Shown one piece after another: positions 32,137 through 39,730 of a stretch of DNA of 64,000 bases (its first letter is position 1; every line of letters begins with the position of its first letter). This stretch comes from Croceicoccus sp. YJ47. GTDB lineage: Bacteria > Pseudomonadota > Alphaproteobacteria > Sphingomonadales > Sphingomonadaceae. Position numbers and translations under genes: made by a program. The stretch spans positions 2,964,501-3,028,500 of the forward strand of contig NZ_CP067087.1 in NCBI RefSeq assembly GCF_016745095.1, read 5' to 3'. The notes beneath the pieces were generated by a model that had not been told where the DNA came from, ran no database searches, and saw only the letters and a list, made by a program, of their open reading frames with translations.

Positions 32137-32719
32137 CAGGCGGCTGATTTTCGATGCTGTCCGCGAAATGTTGGGCCGTGGATTCCGCCCGTCGGAGGTG
32201 GAGGATCTGGACGAGGCGATCGACGAAGCCATGAGCATCGTCGTGGTCCACGCGCCGAAGGCATCGCATCGCCAGATCAACGCGAACGGCGCGCGTCTCA
32301 TCAAGTCGTTCGAGGGCAAGGAACTTGTCGCCTACCCGGATCCGGGCACCGGCGGGAAGCCCTACACGGTTGGTTACGGCGCGACCGTGGGCATCGACGG
32401 GAAGCCCTTCCGGTTGGGGCAGACAATCGACGACGCAATGGCCGATGCGCTGTTTGCGAAGGATATTGCCCGGTTTGAAGAGGCGGTCGATGACCTGACC
32501 GGCGGCAATGCGACCGACAATCAGTTCGCCGCAATGGTGTCGCTAGCGTTCAACGTCGGTAAAGAGAATTTCGAAGATTCGACGCTCCTGCGCAAGCATC
32601 GCGCGGGCGACTATTCCGGCGCCGCCAATGAGTTTGCGCGATGGAAATTCGCCAACGGCAAGGTGCTCAACGGGCTGGTTCGCCGCCGCGCCGCCGAAGC
32701 CGAGCTGTATCGGTCATGA
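32123..32719 (+). CDS. phage endolysin, GH24 lysozyme
   Basis: A 198-residue muramidase. The T4-lysozyme triad is visible: E in IKSFEGKELVAY, D in YPDPGTGGKPY and T in GYGATVGI. LAFNVGKENFEDSTLLRKH and VRRRAAEAELY complete the family. An N-terminal 50-residue extension precedes it. It degrades peptidoglycan for lysis; export would need a holin since no signal peptide is seen. Confidence 0.88.
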   Translation: MTIHNRRLIFDAVREMLGRGFRPSEVEDLDEAIDEAMSIVVVHAPKASHRQINANGARLIKSFEGKELVAYPDPGTGGKPYTVGYGATVGIDGKPFRLGQTIDDAMADALFAKDIARFEEAVDDLTGGNATDNQFAAMVSLAFNVGKENFEDSTLLRKHRAGDYSGAANEFARWKFANGKVLNGLVRRRAAEAELYRS

Positions 32720-32946
32720 CCGGCACCCCGATGGACCACCTGCGCAAGCTGGCCGTGGTCTGCCTCACCGTCATGGCGGTGGGCGTCATCGCGTTTCTGT
32801 TCATGCTCGTCTGGCCGACACGCTCTGTCACCGCCGAGATGGCGGGTTGGGCAACGGCGGCGTTCCTCGCCCTGCGCGAGTTCATCAGCAAGATCGAGAA
32901 CATCGTGAACGGGCCTGCAAGCCCGCTGCCGGAGGAAAACCAATGA
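32716..32946 (+). CDS. small holin-like membrane protein
   Basis: A 76-residue protein with two hydrophobic segments (LAVVCLTVMAVGVIAFLFML and MAGWATAAFLALREF). ATG overlaps the lysozyme stop and it precedes the Rz gene, so it is another holin or antiholin candidate in the lysis cassette. Confidence 0.5.
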   Translation: MTGTPMDHLRKLAVVCLTVMAVGVIAFLFMLVWPTRSVTAEMAGWATAAFLALREFISKIENIVNGPASPLPEENQ

Positions 32947-33233
32947 TTGAGGGATGGCTCACCACGAAGGCGCTATTCGGCCTGTCCCGTGCGGGATGGG
33001 TGGGCATCGGCATCGCCCTGATCGGCGCGGTGTGGTTCTGGCTCTGGATGGCGGAGCGGGCCGACGACCGGACGAACCAGACACTCGGCGCGAACAAGGT
33101 CGTTATCGAACAGCAGGAGCAAACCAATGAAGTGCTTTCCGATGCGCTTGGCGCTGACAATCCCGATGCTGTGCGCGATCAGCGCCTGTGCGACAAATAC
33201 AACCGCGCCGGTTGCGCCCCCGCCGCCCGCTGA
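32943..33233 (+). CDS. Rz-like inner-membrane spanin
   Basis: A 96-residue protein: one N-terminal membrane segment (GWVGIGIALIGAVWFWLWM) followed by a charged periplasmic helix (ANKVVIEQQEQTNEVLSDAL). This is the i-spanin topology. The o-spanin gene is embedded in its 3' half in another frame, the classical Rz/Rz1 design. It should join inner and outer membranes during lysis. Confidence 0.75.
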   Translation: MIEGWLTTKALFGLSRAGWVGIGIALIGAVWFWLWMAERADDRTNQTLGANKVVIEQQEQTNEVLSDALGADNPDAVRDQRLCDKYNRAGCAPAAR

Positions 33234-33396
33234 CGTCTATTGCTCCATCGCGTTCGGTATCAGCTATTCGCAGGCTTTGGCGGGGGTTCTGGACGGGTCG
33301 GCGAACGCATACGACACCAAAGATACAATCGACCAGATCAAGCGCCATAACTCGCGCTATGAGTGCGTATGCAATGGGGATTGTCCAAGGAAGTAG
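33127..33396 (+). CDS. Rz1-like outer-membrane lipoprotein spanin
   Basis: An 89-residue protein whose first 107 bases lie inside the Rz gene in a different frame. A lipoprotein signal peptide ends in LCAISAC (lipobox with C at about residue 21), followed by a proline-rich stretch (TAPVAPPPPAD) as in Rz1. The C-terminal tail is longer than in lambda. Confidence 0.7.
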   Translation: MKCFPMRLALTIPMLCAISACATNTTAPVAPPPPADVYCSIAFGISYSQALAGVLDGSANAYDTKDTIDQIKRHNSRYECVCNGDCPRK

Positions 33397-33508
33397 CTGC
33401 GGGCCGGTCGCTACTCCGGCGCATAGGTTTGTTTAACGTGGCGGCCCCTAAATACCATCTCCGCGTGTCTGCTTTCCACGCCGCCGCAGCCCGCACCTTA
33501 TGCCAGAT

Positions 33509-33703
33509 TCACCTTTCGTTCGCAAGCTGCTTCAACTCATGCAGCGCGGGCAATATCTCGTCCTCGATCAGCTTTCGCGCGTCGAGAAAGGCAACGAAGG
33601 CATCATTGCGAATCACCATGCCGTCAGGGTGTTTGCCAGCCTCGGGAAACAGTTTGAACCTGTCGAATAGCGCCTGTGTGCGTTGGGGTAGATCTTGCTT
33701 CAT
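33509..33703 (-). CDS. small phage protein, right-arm cluster
   Basis: A 64-residue, mostly helical protein (MKQDLPQRTQALFDRFKLFP). TATAAC lies eight bases before the ATG on the minus strand and no Shine-Dalgarno is seen, so it may be translated from a leaderless message. It is the last gene of the leftward cluster at the right end of the prophage. Function unknown. Confidence 0.45.
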   Translation of the reverse strand: MKQDLPQRTQALFDRFKLFPEAGKHPDGMVIRNDAFVAFLDARKLIEDEILPALHELKQLANER

Positions 33704-33734
33704 GCCGTGGTTATAGCGGGCCGGGCGGGGATGG

Positions 33735-33965
33735 TCATGCGGTTTGGTTGTCCTGTAGGGCGGAACGAGCATGTTCGCAGAACTCGCACTCAACTTCGTC
33801 CAACCCGAACTCATAGACACCTTCCCCGGAACATTTCGGGCAGTGATCGCGAGCCGCCTCCAAAGCCTCCCGATAGCGTTTCAGCGCGTCGGCGGCTTCT
33901 TTGCGGTCGCATCGCATCATTCGCCGATCCTTATCGAGCAACCGCTCTTCCAATTCCTTCGACAT
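33735..33965 (-). CDS. small zinc-binding phage protein
   Basis: A 76-residue protein with a helical first half (ELEERLLDKDRRMMRCDRKE) and two CxxC pairs (CPKCSGEG and CEFC), a probable zinc ribbon. Its start is ATGATG preceded by GGAGAATGG, the conserved junction sequence shared with two other genes of this cluster. Function unknown. Confidence 0.5.
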   Translation of the reverse strand: MSKELEERLLDKDRRMMRCDRKEAADALKRYREALEAARDHCPKCSGEGVYEFGLDEVECEFCEHARSALQDNQTA

Positions 33966-34005
33966 CATCCATTCTCCATCAGATAATCGCGGACGGCGAG
34001 GCCGA
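33963..34005. repeat. 43-base direct repeat, copy 1
   Basis: Identical over 43 bases to 35,106-35,148; a third copy of the first 21 bases lies at 34,327-34,347. Each copy spans a gene junction on the minus strand: stop codon, GGAGAATGG ribosome site and ATGATG start. Such shared junctions could let phages exchange single genes by recombination. Confidence 0.8.
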
Positions 34006-34329
34006 AATCATCGCCCCATTCGATGCCGAAAGCTTCAGACAAGGCGAGAACCACCTCGTCGGCCCATAGCGTTTCCCCCATGCGCTCTTTCGGTAGCATT
34101 CCAGCGCCTCAGCCATCGTCGCGGGTTGTGGCAAGTCGGCGTCAAAACCGCTGTCGAACCGCTCGTCCGTGCCAAGCAATGCGATATGCTCGCTTTCGCT
34201 GGTCGGGGCGCACGATGCGTCGGCAGATACTTGGCACTCGCACACGCGGAACCACCAACCGGGCAGCGTGGCTTTGAACTTGGCTATCATTTCTTCAAGC
34301 CCGGTTGCGGGCGCGGTTTGCCAGTCCAT
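33979..34329 (-). CDS. phage hypothetical protein, right-arm cluster
   Basis: A 116-residue protein (MDWQTAPATGLEEMIAKFKA; the preceding ATG at 34332 is an alternative). FRVCECQVSADASC holds three cysteines and PATMAEALECYRKS is a common phage phrase. Its 3' end lies in the 43-base repeat also present at 35,106-35,148, read in a different frame there, so the end of the protein may have been replaced by recombination. Confidence 0.45.
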   Translation of the reverse strand: MDWQTAPATGLEEMIAKFKATLPGWWFRVCECQVSADASCAPTSESEHIALLGTDERFDSGFDADLPQPATMAEALECYRKSAWGKRYGPTRWFSPCLKLSASNGAMISASPSAII

Positions 34330-35108
34330 CATCCATTCTCCATCAGAGAGGCCAGAACGGCGGTCGCGAGCGCGCGAACATCGCAGGCGAACAAACCCAC
34401 CTGACCAGCATGGAAGGGATTGAACTCGACGCAGGCCGGCGTGTCGCCAATCATACCAAGGTCGATAACCGCACTGTCAGTTTCCATTTCTTTGGCGATC
34501 TGGCGCGCGAGGGCGACCATCGCGTCCAAGCCGTTCCACGGTTCACTATTCATGTCGGCTTGCTTCCGCCACGCGACACCGTGCGGGACCGGATAGTCGA
34601 TAGGCGTCAGCGTATAGGCCGCAGGGGACCACGTTACGACTTCTCGACCGATCACGAAGAAGCGGTGTTCAAATGTAAAGTCGACCAGTTCCTGCACCAT
34701 CAAGGGAACGGGGCTGTCGATAAAACTGTAGGCCATATCCCCAACAACATCGGCGACGGATTCGCCTTGGTTGACCACCGCATTGAAGAACTTGTCGAAG
34801 CCAGACTTGATATAGACGTCGTGGCCGAGTGCGTGAAAGCTTTCAACGCGCCCCTGTAATCCGTCGAACAAAGTGGTTTCGAACCGACGCCCACAGTGCC
34901 TCAGGAAAGCACGGTCATTCCAGTAAGCCAGCGAAAAGCTGTGACGAAATCTGTTCCCACGAACACCAAAATCGGCCTCACTATTGCCTGTTGCTGGCTT
35001 AACCATACCATCCGAAGCGTCATACAGCGCCTTGAACAAAGCGGCATCCTCAAGGCGCTCTTCGGGATCGTTGGTATCGCGCAGTCGATAGGTCCATTCC
35101 CTGCCCAT
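34329..35108 (-). CDS. ATP-grasp protein, R2K-like
   Basis: A 259-residue protein. The C-terminal half has the ATP-grasp end pattern: FFVIGREVVTWSPAAYTL, then AVIDLGMIGDTPACVEFNPF, where the E-x-N pair would bind Mg-ATP. This resembles the R2K clade of ATP-grasp enzymes, which ligate amino acids or modify peptides and occur in phages. No ligase partner is nearby. Start at ATG 35108 or 35111, following GGAGAATGG. An accessory role in the lysogen or a conflict role is inference. Confidence 0.6.
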   Translation of the reverse strand: MGREWTYRLRDTNDPEERLEDAALFKALYDASDGMVKPATGNSEADFGVRGNRFRHSFSLAYWNDRAFLRHCGRRFETTLFDGLQGRVESFHALGHDVYIKSGFDKFFNAVVNQGESVADVVGDMAYSFIDSPVPLMVQELVDFTFEHRFFVIGREVVTWSPAAYTLTPIDYPVPHGVAWRKQADMNSEPWNGLDAMVALARQIAKEMETDSAVIDLGMIGDTPACVEFNPFHAGQVGLFACDVRALATAVLASLMENG

Positions 35109-35148
35109 CATCCATTCTCCATCAGATAATCGCGGACGGCGAGGCCGA
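35106..35148. repeat. 43-base direct repeat, copy 2
   Basis: Second exact copy of the junction repeat at 33,963-34,005. Here it is read as the codons for LAVRDYLMENG and the start of the ATP-grasp gene; in copy 1 the same bases are read in another frame as the end of the 116-residue protein. Confidence 0.8.
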
Positions 35149-35311
35149 GAGGGGTGAGAATGATCGCCACCCAATTGCCGGTTCCAAGGTGCCCTGCGAC
35201 AAGGCCCTTCCTTTTGAGGCGACCGGATATTCCCGACGATGACCACTTGTTCGTCAACGCCGCCCTCTGCGCATCCGTCATCCCCGCCGCGATCTGTGCT
35301 GCGTCAGTCAT
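35108..35311 (-). CDS. 67-residue phage protein, possible winged helix
   Basis: A 67-residue protein (MTDAAQIAAGMTDAQRAALT) ending TPLGLAVRDYLMENG. The region RLKRKGLVAGHLG...LTPLGLAVRDYL resembles the recognition helix and wing of small winged-helix proteins. Its 3' end and the following start codon form the 43-base repeat. Common in phages; function unknown. Confidence 0.5.
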   Translation of the reverse strand: MTDAAQIAAGMTDAQRAALTNKWSSSGISGRLKRKGLVAGHLGTGNWVAIILTPLGLAVRDYLMENG

Positions 35312-35453
35312 TGGGGGTGGCCTTCATGTGTTCGCCGCGTTCGATGGCATCTGCCATTGTTCGCGGTGAATTCTGGCGCACGTGGTCCGGGCTAATGGCC
35401 ACAAATGTCGGCTGTTTCCGCAGCCACGCCACGATTGCCTTGCGCTCATCCAT
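35304..35453 (-). CDS. 49-residue phage protein
   Basis: A 49-codon frame (MDERKAIVAWLRKQPTFVAI), overlapping the downstream gene by eight bases and the upstream gene by eight bases. No recognised family. Overlap on both sides is the main support. Confidence 0.45.
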   Translation of the reverse strand: MDERKAIVAWLRKQPTFVAISPDHVRQNSPRTMADAIERGEHMKATPND

Positions 35454-35715
35454 CGTTCTTGTCCTTACCTGCGGGTGGGATAGGGCGTTCGATCCGTTCG
35501 GGAAACTGGCATTTCAGCAGGCGCGATTGTTCGACCATCATTTCGCAGCAAGCCATCGCAGCCTGTCTTGCATGGTGGTGGCTTTGATCGAACGCACGGG
35601 CACTAATCATTGTGGGCAGGTGTGTAACCTCCACCCATGCGGCGTTCGGTCCGCAATGCCACATGCCCGATGACGGTTTATCCTCGATCAGACGAACGTG
35701 ATATTTATCACCCAT
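35446..35715 (-). CDS. phage hypothetical protein
   Basis: An 89-residue protein (MGDKYHVRLIEDKPSSGMWH; the preceding ATG at 35718 is an alternative). HLPTMISARAFDQSHHHARQ is histidine-rich and the C-terminus is proline-rich. Starts at ATGATG after GGAGATGG, like the other genes of this cluster. Function unknown. Confidence 0.45.
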   Translation of the reverse strand: MGDKYHVRLIEDKPSSGMWHCGPNAAWVEVTHLPTMISARAFDQSHHHARQAAMACCEMMVEQSRLLKCQFPERIERPIPPAGKDKNDG

Positions 35716-35882
35716 CATCCATCTCCTTCGATAAGCGTAACAGTCGCGCCGGTCTGGATGCCTTTGCCGCCGCTGTCCCGGCGCCAGCGTCGAACGGCCG
35801 TCCATTTCGCTGCCCATTCGGACGGCGCTTCAACGGTGTAGGTCTGATCCACCGATGCAAGGTGCACGCTGTAGCGGGCCAT
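35715..35882 (-). CDS. 55-residue phage protein
   Basis: A 55-residue protein (MARYSVHLASVDQTYTVEAP) with RRDSGGKGIQTGATVTLIEG, a likely small beta fold. ATG overlaps the upstream stop as TGATG, preceded by AGGGGA inside a 24-base repeat that also precedes the gene at 36,501. Function unknown. Confidence 0.5.
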   Translation of the reverse strand: MARYSVHLASVDQTYTVEAPSEWAAKWTAVRRWRRDSGGKGIQTGATVTLIEGDG

Positions 35883-36031
35883 CACGCTTCCCCTTCGGTG
35901 TGCTTGGGGGCGGGGGCGAATTGGCGTTCGACGGTCTGGCGCTCCTGTTGCTCTTTCCCGTTCCAACGCGGTTCTCGGTTGCGGTTGCCTGTCTTGGCGA
36001 TGGGATTCATGCCCCATATTTTCCGCCCCAT
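35882..36031 (-). CDS. 49-residue basic phage protein
   Basis: A 49-codon frame (MGRKIWGMNPIAKTGNRNRE) ending KHTEGEA. Start overlaps the upstream stop (TAATG) and stop overlaps the next ATG (TGATG). Basic and probably unstructured. Function unknown. Confidence 0.5.
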   Translation of the reverse strand: MGRKIWGMNPIAKTGNRNREPRWNGKEQQERQTVERQFAPAPKHTEGEA

Positions 36032-36501
36032 TACGCCTCTCCTTCCGACGGCCCGGCCAGCAGCGCCATTCGCGGCGTGCCGGTTTTGTATTCGAGCGCC
36101 AGATCGCCCCCGATGCGCTCATGCACGGTCTGTCCGTTGCTCATTACGATGTTCGCAAGGAAGGCTTGTTCGAACGTCTCAATGCCGCTCTCGATGCTTT
36201 CCAGTTTGGCTTTGATCGTCAGCAGAAGCGCCCGCCCACGCTGGCGCCGCGCCTGTTCTGTTTTCGCCGCGCTCTGGGCTGTGGTCAGCGTCTTGCCGTT
36301 GCCGTCCTTCGTGGGAATATCGCTGTCAGGTACGAACGGAACGCGAAACTTGATCATCCGGTCGCCCAAGGTGAACTGCACAGCGAAACTGGCGCGGTCC
36401 TCGAACTGGCCAAGCTGATCGGCGCCCGCTTTGCGCAAGAGCGCCATGATCTCGCTGATCGACTTCTCGAACGAAACCTTCGTCGTTTCCGCGTAGGCCA
36501 T
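36031..36501 (-). CDS. conserved phage protein, first gene of right-arm cluster
   Basis: A 156-residue protein opening MAYAETTKVSFEKSISEIMA, with RMIKFRVPFVPDSDIP, ARRQRGRALLLTIKAKLESI and ETFEQAFLANIVM. This pattern is widespread in alphaproteobacterial prophages; its function is unknown. AGGGGA precedes the ATG. It is the gene nearest the right attachment site, so the cluster is probably transcribed from there inward. Confidence 0.6.
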   Translation of the reverse strand: MAYAETTKVSFEKSISEIMALLRKAGADQLGQFEDRASFAVQFTLGDRMIKFRVPFVPDSDIPTKDGNGKTLTTAQSAAKTEQARRQRGRALLLTIKAKLESIESGIETFEQAFLANIVMSNGQTVHERIGGDLALEYKTGTPRMALLAGPSEGEA

Positions 36502-36519
36502 CACGCTTCCCCTTCGGTG
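36496..36519. repeat. 24-base junction repeat (pair with 35,877-35,900)
   Basis: The 24 bases covering the ribosome site and start codon of the gene at 36,501 are identical to 35,877-35,900. On the minus strand both encode TEGEA and a stop, then ATGGCC. The upstream remnant at 36,496-36,530 (MAAVTEGEA) may be the end of a lost gene at the prophage edge. Confidence 0.7.
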
Positions 36520-36625
36520 ACAGCGGCCATCGGTTTACACAGTCCGGGTAAGTGATTGAAATCATAGGGCGGGGAGGAGGTTCGGTTTACAAGAAAACGC
36601 CGCCTTTTCAATTGGACACGAGAAA

Positions 36626-36669
36626 TCATAATCCGCGTGTCGGGGGTTCGAGTCCCTCCTCCGCTACCA
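36626..36669 (+). repeat. 3' tRNA-Met fragment, prophage right attachment site
   Basis: The sequence runs from the anticodon loop (TCATAA, anticodon CAT) through the 3' anticodon stem, variable loop, T-arm (GGGGG-TTCGAGT-CCCTC) and acceptor to CCA. The bases upstream do not supply a 5' half, D-arm or matching stem. This is the expected remnant when a phage integrates into a tRNA 3' end; the intact tRNA would lie at the left end, outside the window. Confidence 0.75.
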
Positions 36670-36847
36670 TATGGCGTACCGGGTGCCCCATGAGCGCCGC
36701 GGTTCTTTTCGGAAAATCTCGAAAATATTGTGCGGTTTGGGGAGTATTTGCTCCCCCATGTGCCATGATTTTGTCCGTGACAGCGCGTCAACGGGTCGGC
36801 CCCGTTCGACATTGCATATCGCTAAATTTCGCCGCTAAAAACCAGCG

Positions 36848-37006
36848 ATGGGATTCAGGAAACCATTCAAGGCCGTTCCGATCCGCCTGGGTGCGCATTA
36901 CCGGCGAAAGGCCCGGGCCGAGCAGCGCAAACAGTCTCTACGAACGCTCGCGATCGCGGCCCTGGTCGGCCTGACGATCGGGATTGCCAGCGTGTGGGTA
37001 TCTTGA
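36848..37006 (+). CDS. small conserved sphingomonad membrane protein
   Basis: A 52-residue protein: GFRKPFKAVPIRLGAHYRRK, a basic arm, then one hydrophobic segment (LAIAALVGLTIGIASVWV). I recall closely similar small proteins in sphingomonads, so it is taken as host, not phage. Function unknown. Confidence 0.65.
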   Translation: MGFRKPFKAVPIRLGAHYRRKARAEQRKQSLRTLAIAALVGLTIGIASVWVS

Positions 37007-37083
37007 CCCGGCCACGGATGACGCGGCCTTCGCTGGCGTTCGCGCAAATTCGGTCTTAATCGTGGCGGGCGAAGGAGAGCAAC

Positions 37084-38124
37084 ATGGATTACGTCACGCT
37101 TGGCCGCTCGGGTTTGAAGGTTTCGCCTCTGTGCCTCGGCTGCATGAGCTACGGCGACACGCGCCGGGGCTGGCACGGTGACTGGGTCCTGGGGGAGGAA
37201 GAAAGCCGCCCGTTCATCCGTGAGGCGGTGGAGGCGGGGATCAATTTCTTCGACACGGCCAATATGTATTCCGGCGGATTGTCCGAAGAGGTGATCGGCC
37301 GCCTGCTTCCCGAATTCGCCCATCGCGACGAGCTTGTCGTGGCGACCAAGGCGTTCCTGCCTTGGCGCCAGGCGCCCAATGCCGGCGGTTTGTCGCGCAA
37401 AAGCCTGATGCAGGCGATCGACGATAGCCTGACGCGGCTGAACATGGATTATGTCGACCTCTATCAGATTCATCGCTGGGACGACGATACCCCGATCGAG
37501 GAAACGATGAAGGCGCTGCACGACATCGTGAAGGCGGGGAAGGCCCGCTATATCGGCGCGTCGAGCATGTATGCGTGGCAGTTTGCCAAGGCACAGGAGG
37601 CCGCGCGCGCGCATGGGTGGACGCCGTTCATTTCGATGCAGAACCACGTCAACCTGCTCTACCGCGAGGAGGAACGCGAAATGATCCCGCTCTGCACGGA
37701 TCAGGGCGTGGGGCTTATCCCGTGGAGCCCGCTCGCACGCGGAAGGCTCGCCCGCGCCGCGGACGAACGCACCGTGCGCAGCGAAACCGACGGGTTTGGC
37801 AAGACGCTGTATCGACAGCATGAGGATGCCGATCGCGCGGTTATCGAGGCGGTGGGCGAAATCGCCGCGGCGCGCGGGGTCGAGCGCGCGACGGTGGCGC
37901 TCGCCTGGCATTACTCCAAACCCGCGACGATTGCCCCCATCGTCGGCGCGACGAAGCCGGGTCACATCGCCTCCGCCGTGGCCGCGACCCGGCTTTCCCT
38001 CACCGCGGAGGAGATTGCCGCACTGGAAAAGCCTTATCAGCCCAAATGGCCGGTCGGGGTGGAAAGCACGGCCCCGCGCGATCTTGCGCTGACAATGCGA
38101 AACGCGGTTGGCGAGGGCGCCTAG
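37084..38124 (+). CDS. aldo/keto reductase
   Basis: A 346-residue NADPH-dependent oxidoreductase of the aldo/keto reductase family. FFDTANMYSGGLSEE gives the catalytic D and Y; VVATKAFLP carries the lysine; YVDLYQIHRWDDDTPIEETM has the histidine; APIVGATKPGHIASA binds the cofactor. Preceded by GGAG. Substrate unknown. Monocistronic and convergent with the globin gene. Confidence 0.9.
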   Translation: MDYVTLGRSGLKVSPLCLGCMSYGDTRRGWHGDWVLGEEESRPFIREAVEAGINFFDTANMYSGGLSEEVIGRLLPEFAHRDELVVATKAFLPWRQAPNAGGLSRKSLMQAIDDSLTRLNMDYVDLYQIHRWDDDTPIEETMKALHDIVKAGKARYIGASSMYAWQFAKAQEAARAHGWTPFISMQNHVNLLYREEEREMIPLCTDQGVGLIPWSPLARGRLARAADERTVRSETDGFGKTLYRQHEDADRAVIEAVGEIAAARGVERATVALAWHYSKPATIAPIVGATKPGHIASAVAATRLSLTAEEIAALEKPYQPKWPVGVESTAPRDLALTMRNAVGEGA

Positions 38125-38157
38125 GTTCGGGGCATTCGCGGCGCCGCCCGGCGGTTG

Positions 38158-38685
38158 TTAAGGCGCGACGACGTCGTGCGACATCGGGGCCAGCTTGGCG
38201 AGGAAGCGATTCTGCACCGCGAAGGGCACGTTTTCTTCGCGCATGGCCTGTTGCAGGTTTTCGACCAGCGCGTTCATGTCGCGCATCCGGACGCCCATCG
38301 CGGCGTGCGCGACCACCATGTCCCGCCCGGTGTAGGCACAGCCCGCGCCAAGGATATAGCAGAACTGTTCGAACAGGGTCCGCCTGAGCCGGACCGTGTC
38401 GCGGCTTATGAAGATGGAGGCGATGCGCGGATCCGATTCCGACAGTGCGACGGTTCGCTCGGCAATCCGGCGAATGCCGTCCTGCCCCCCGAAATGCGCC
38501 GCCATCGCGGTCCCGCCAAAGGGTTCCGCCCCGGCATTGCGATCGTCCTGCGTATAGGGATCGACGGGGAATTCGCCTGTGACCGGGTCGCGAACGCGTT
38601 CCTCCACGCCAAATTCCTTGTCCCAGTCGACATCGGCGTGGGGCGCGGCCTGCATGGTGAAAAGTGCGAAGAAAATGCTGATCAT
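38158..38685 (-). CDS. truncated haemoglobin (group 1-like), probably exported
   Basis: A 175-residue protein. The first 13 residues are a short hydrophobic leader (MISIFFALFTMQAAP), then a 50-residue extension, then the globin: FGGQDGIRRIAERTVALSES, and YILGAGCAYTGRDMVVAHAAM with the proximal histidine in AHAAMG. Such globins bind O2 or NO. Forms a likely operon with the DUF3034 gene upstream (46-base gap). Confidence 0.75.
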   Translation of the reverse strand: MISIFFALFTMQAAPHADVDWDKEFGVEERVRDPVTGEFPVDPYTQDDRNAGAEPFGGTAMAAHFGGQDGIRRIAERTVALSESDPRIASIFISRDTVRLRRTLFEQFCYILGAGCAYTGRDMVVAHAAMGVRMRDMNALVENLQQAMREENVPFAVQNRFLAKLAPMSHDVVAP

Positions 38686-38731
38686 TTGAAATGGCCTCGT
38701 ACCGGGGCGGATTGATAAACGCGAAGGTCAT

Positions 38732-39637
38732 TCACAGGGCGAGCTGCGCCGACAGGAATGCGCCGCGCTGATCCTCGAACGTGGCGATGGAGCCCAGATC
38801 GGCATAGGCTGCGGTTATCGTGAGGTGATCGCTCACCGCATAGGCGGCAAAGACATCCATCCAGTTATCTTCGCCAAGCCCGAGATTGTCCGGCTTGCTC
38901 CGATACTCCGCGCCCAGCACGGCGCGGCGCGAAAGCTGATACGCGAGGGAGCCTTCGAATTGCAGGCGATTCCTGCCCTCCGGCCCTCCAAAGCCGAGCA
39001 ATCCCCCCTGATTTCCCTGTGTCCGGCGCACCGTGGCCGAGGCGAGAATGCTGTGTGAAAGAAAGAGTTTCGACGCGCTCAGGAACAGATCCGTGCCCGT
39101 CTCGTCCCTCGCACCCACCGCGCGCACGATACCGGCATCGCGGCTCCGCTTGTGCTGCGCCCCGATGCTGATTTGCGGGAGCAGCGGGTCGCCATAGACG
39201 AGGTCGCCGAAGAGCCGCAGCTTCGCGCCGAAAATATCCTGATTGAACGCGAAACCCTCACCGAGGCCGAGCGCAGCACCGACATCGCGGGTGTCGAAAT
39301 TCTGACGCGTATAGGACAGTTCGACCCGGTTCGAGATGCCGATCGCGACGCCGTGGCTCTGAAACCCGAAATCCGGCAATTCCACGAACGTGACATGCCC
39401 GGTCATCCCGATATCACCTCGCGTTTCCAGTCCGCCTATGGTCGCCCAGGTGGCGAGTCCGCCACCGCTCGCCCCTTCGACCGCGCTGACCCCGTTGGTG
39501 AGGAGCAGCTTCCCACCGGGCAGGAGCGCCGCATCGCGCATGTCCGGAACGACCGGCTCTGCATCCTGCGCGAGGGCGGGGGTAGCAATCGATAGGAATG
39601 CGCCGAAAATGGCAGGAATGAAAACGGTTCTGCTCAT
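38732..39637 (-). CDS. DUF3034 family outer-membrane protein
   Basis: A 301-residue protein with a signal peptide ending TPALAQDAEP. The rest alternates polar and hydrophobic residues in strand-length blocks (GDIGMTGHVTFVELPDFGF, VLGAEYRSKPDNLGL, FLSAQLAL at the C-terminus), a beta-barrel pattern, and matches DUF3034. Divergent from the cupredoxin gene. Probably a secreted outer-membrane protein of unknown role. Confidence 0.75.
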   Translation of the reverse strand: MSRTVFIPAIFGAFLSIATPALAQDAEPVVPDMRDAALLPGGKLLLTNGVSAVEGASGGGLATWATIGGLETRGDIGMTGHVTFVELPDFGFQSHGVAIGISNRVELSYTRQNFDTRDVGAALGLGEGFAFNQDIFGAKLRLFGDLVYGDPLLPQISIGAQHKRSRDAGIVRAVGARDETGTDLFLSASKLFLSHSILASATVRRTQGNQGGLLGFGGPEGRNRLQFEGSLAYQLSRRAVLGAEYRSKPDNLGLGEDNWMDVFAAYAVSDHLTITAAYADLGSIATFEDQRGAFLSAQLAL

Positions 39638-39730
39638 GCGCCGCTATCTACGGCCGCATCGTTAAGAGCACCCTAATCACGGGGTCGGCCCAAGCACTTT
39701 ATTAAGCTTTCGACGTTATCAGCCGACGGC

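Noticed and set aside
36501-36812. 103-codon minus-strand frame over the tRNA-Met fragment
   Set aside because: It reads through the tRNA fragment and prophage edge; only its last nine codons (MAAVTEGEA) may be a gene remnant.
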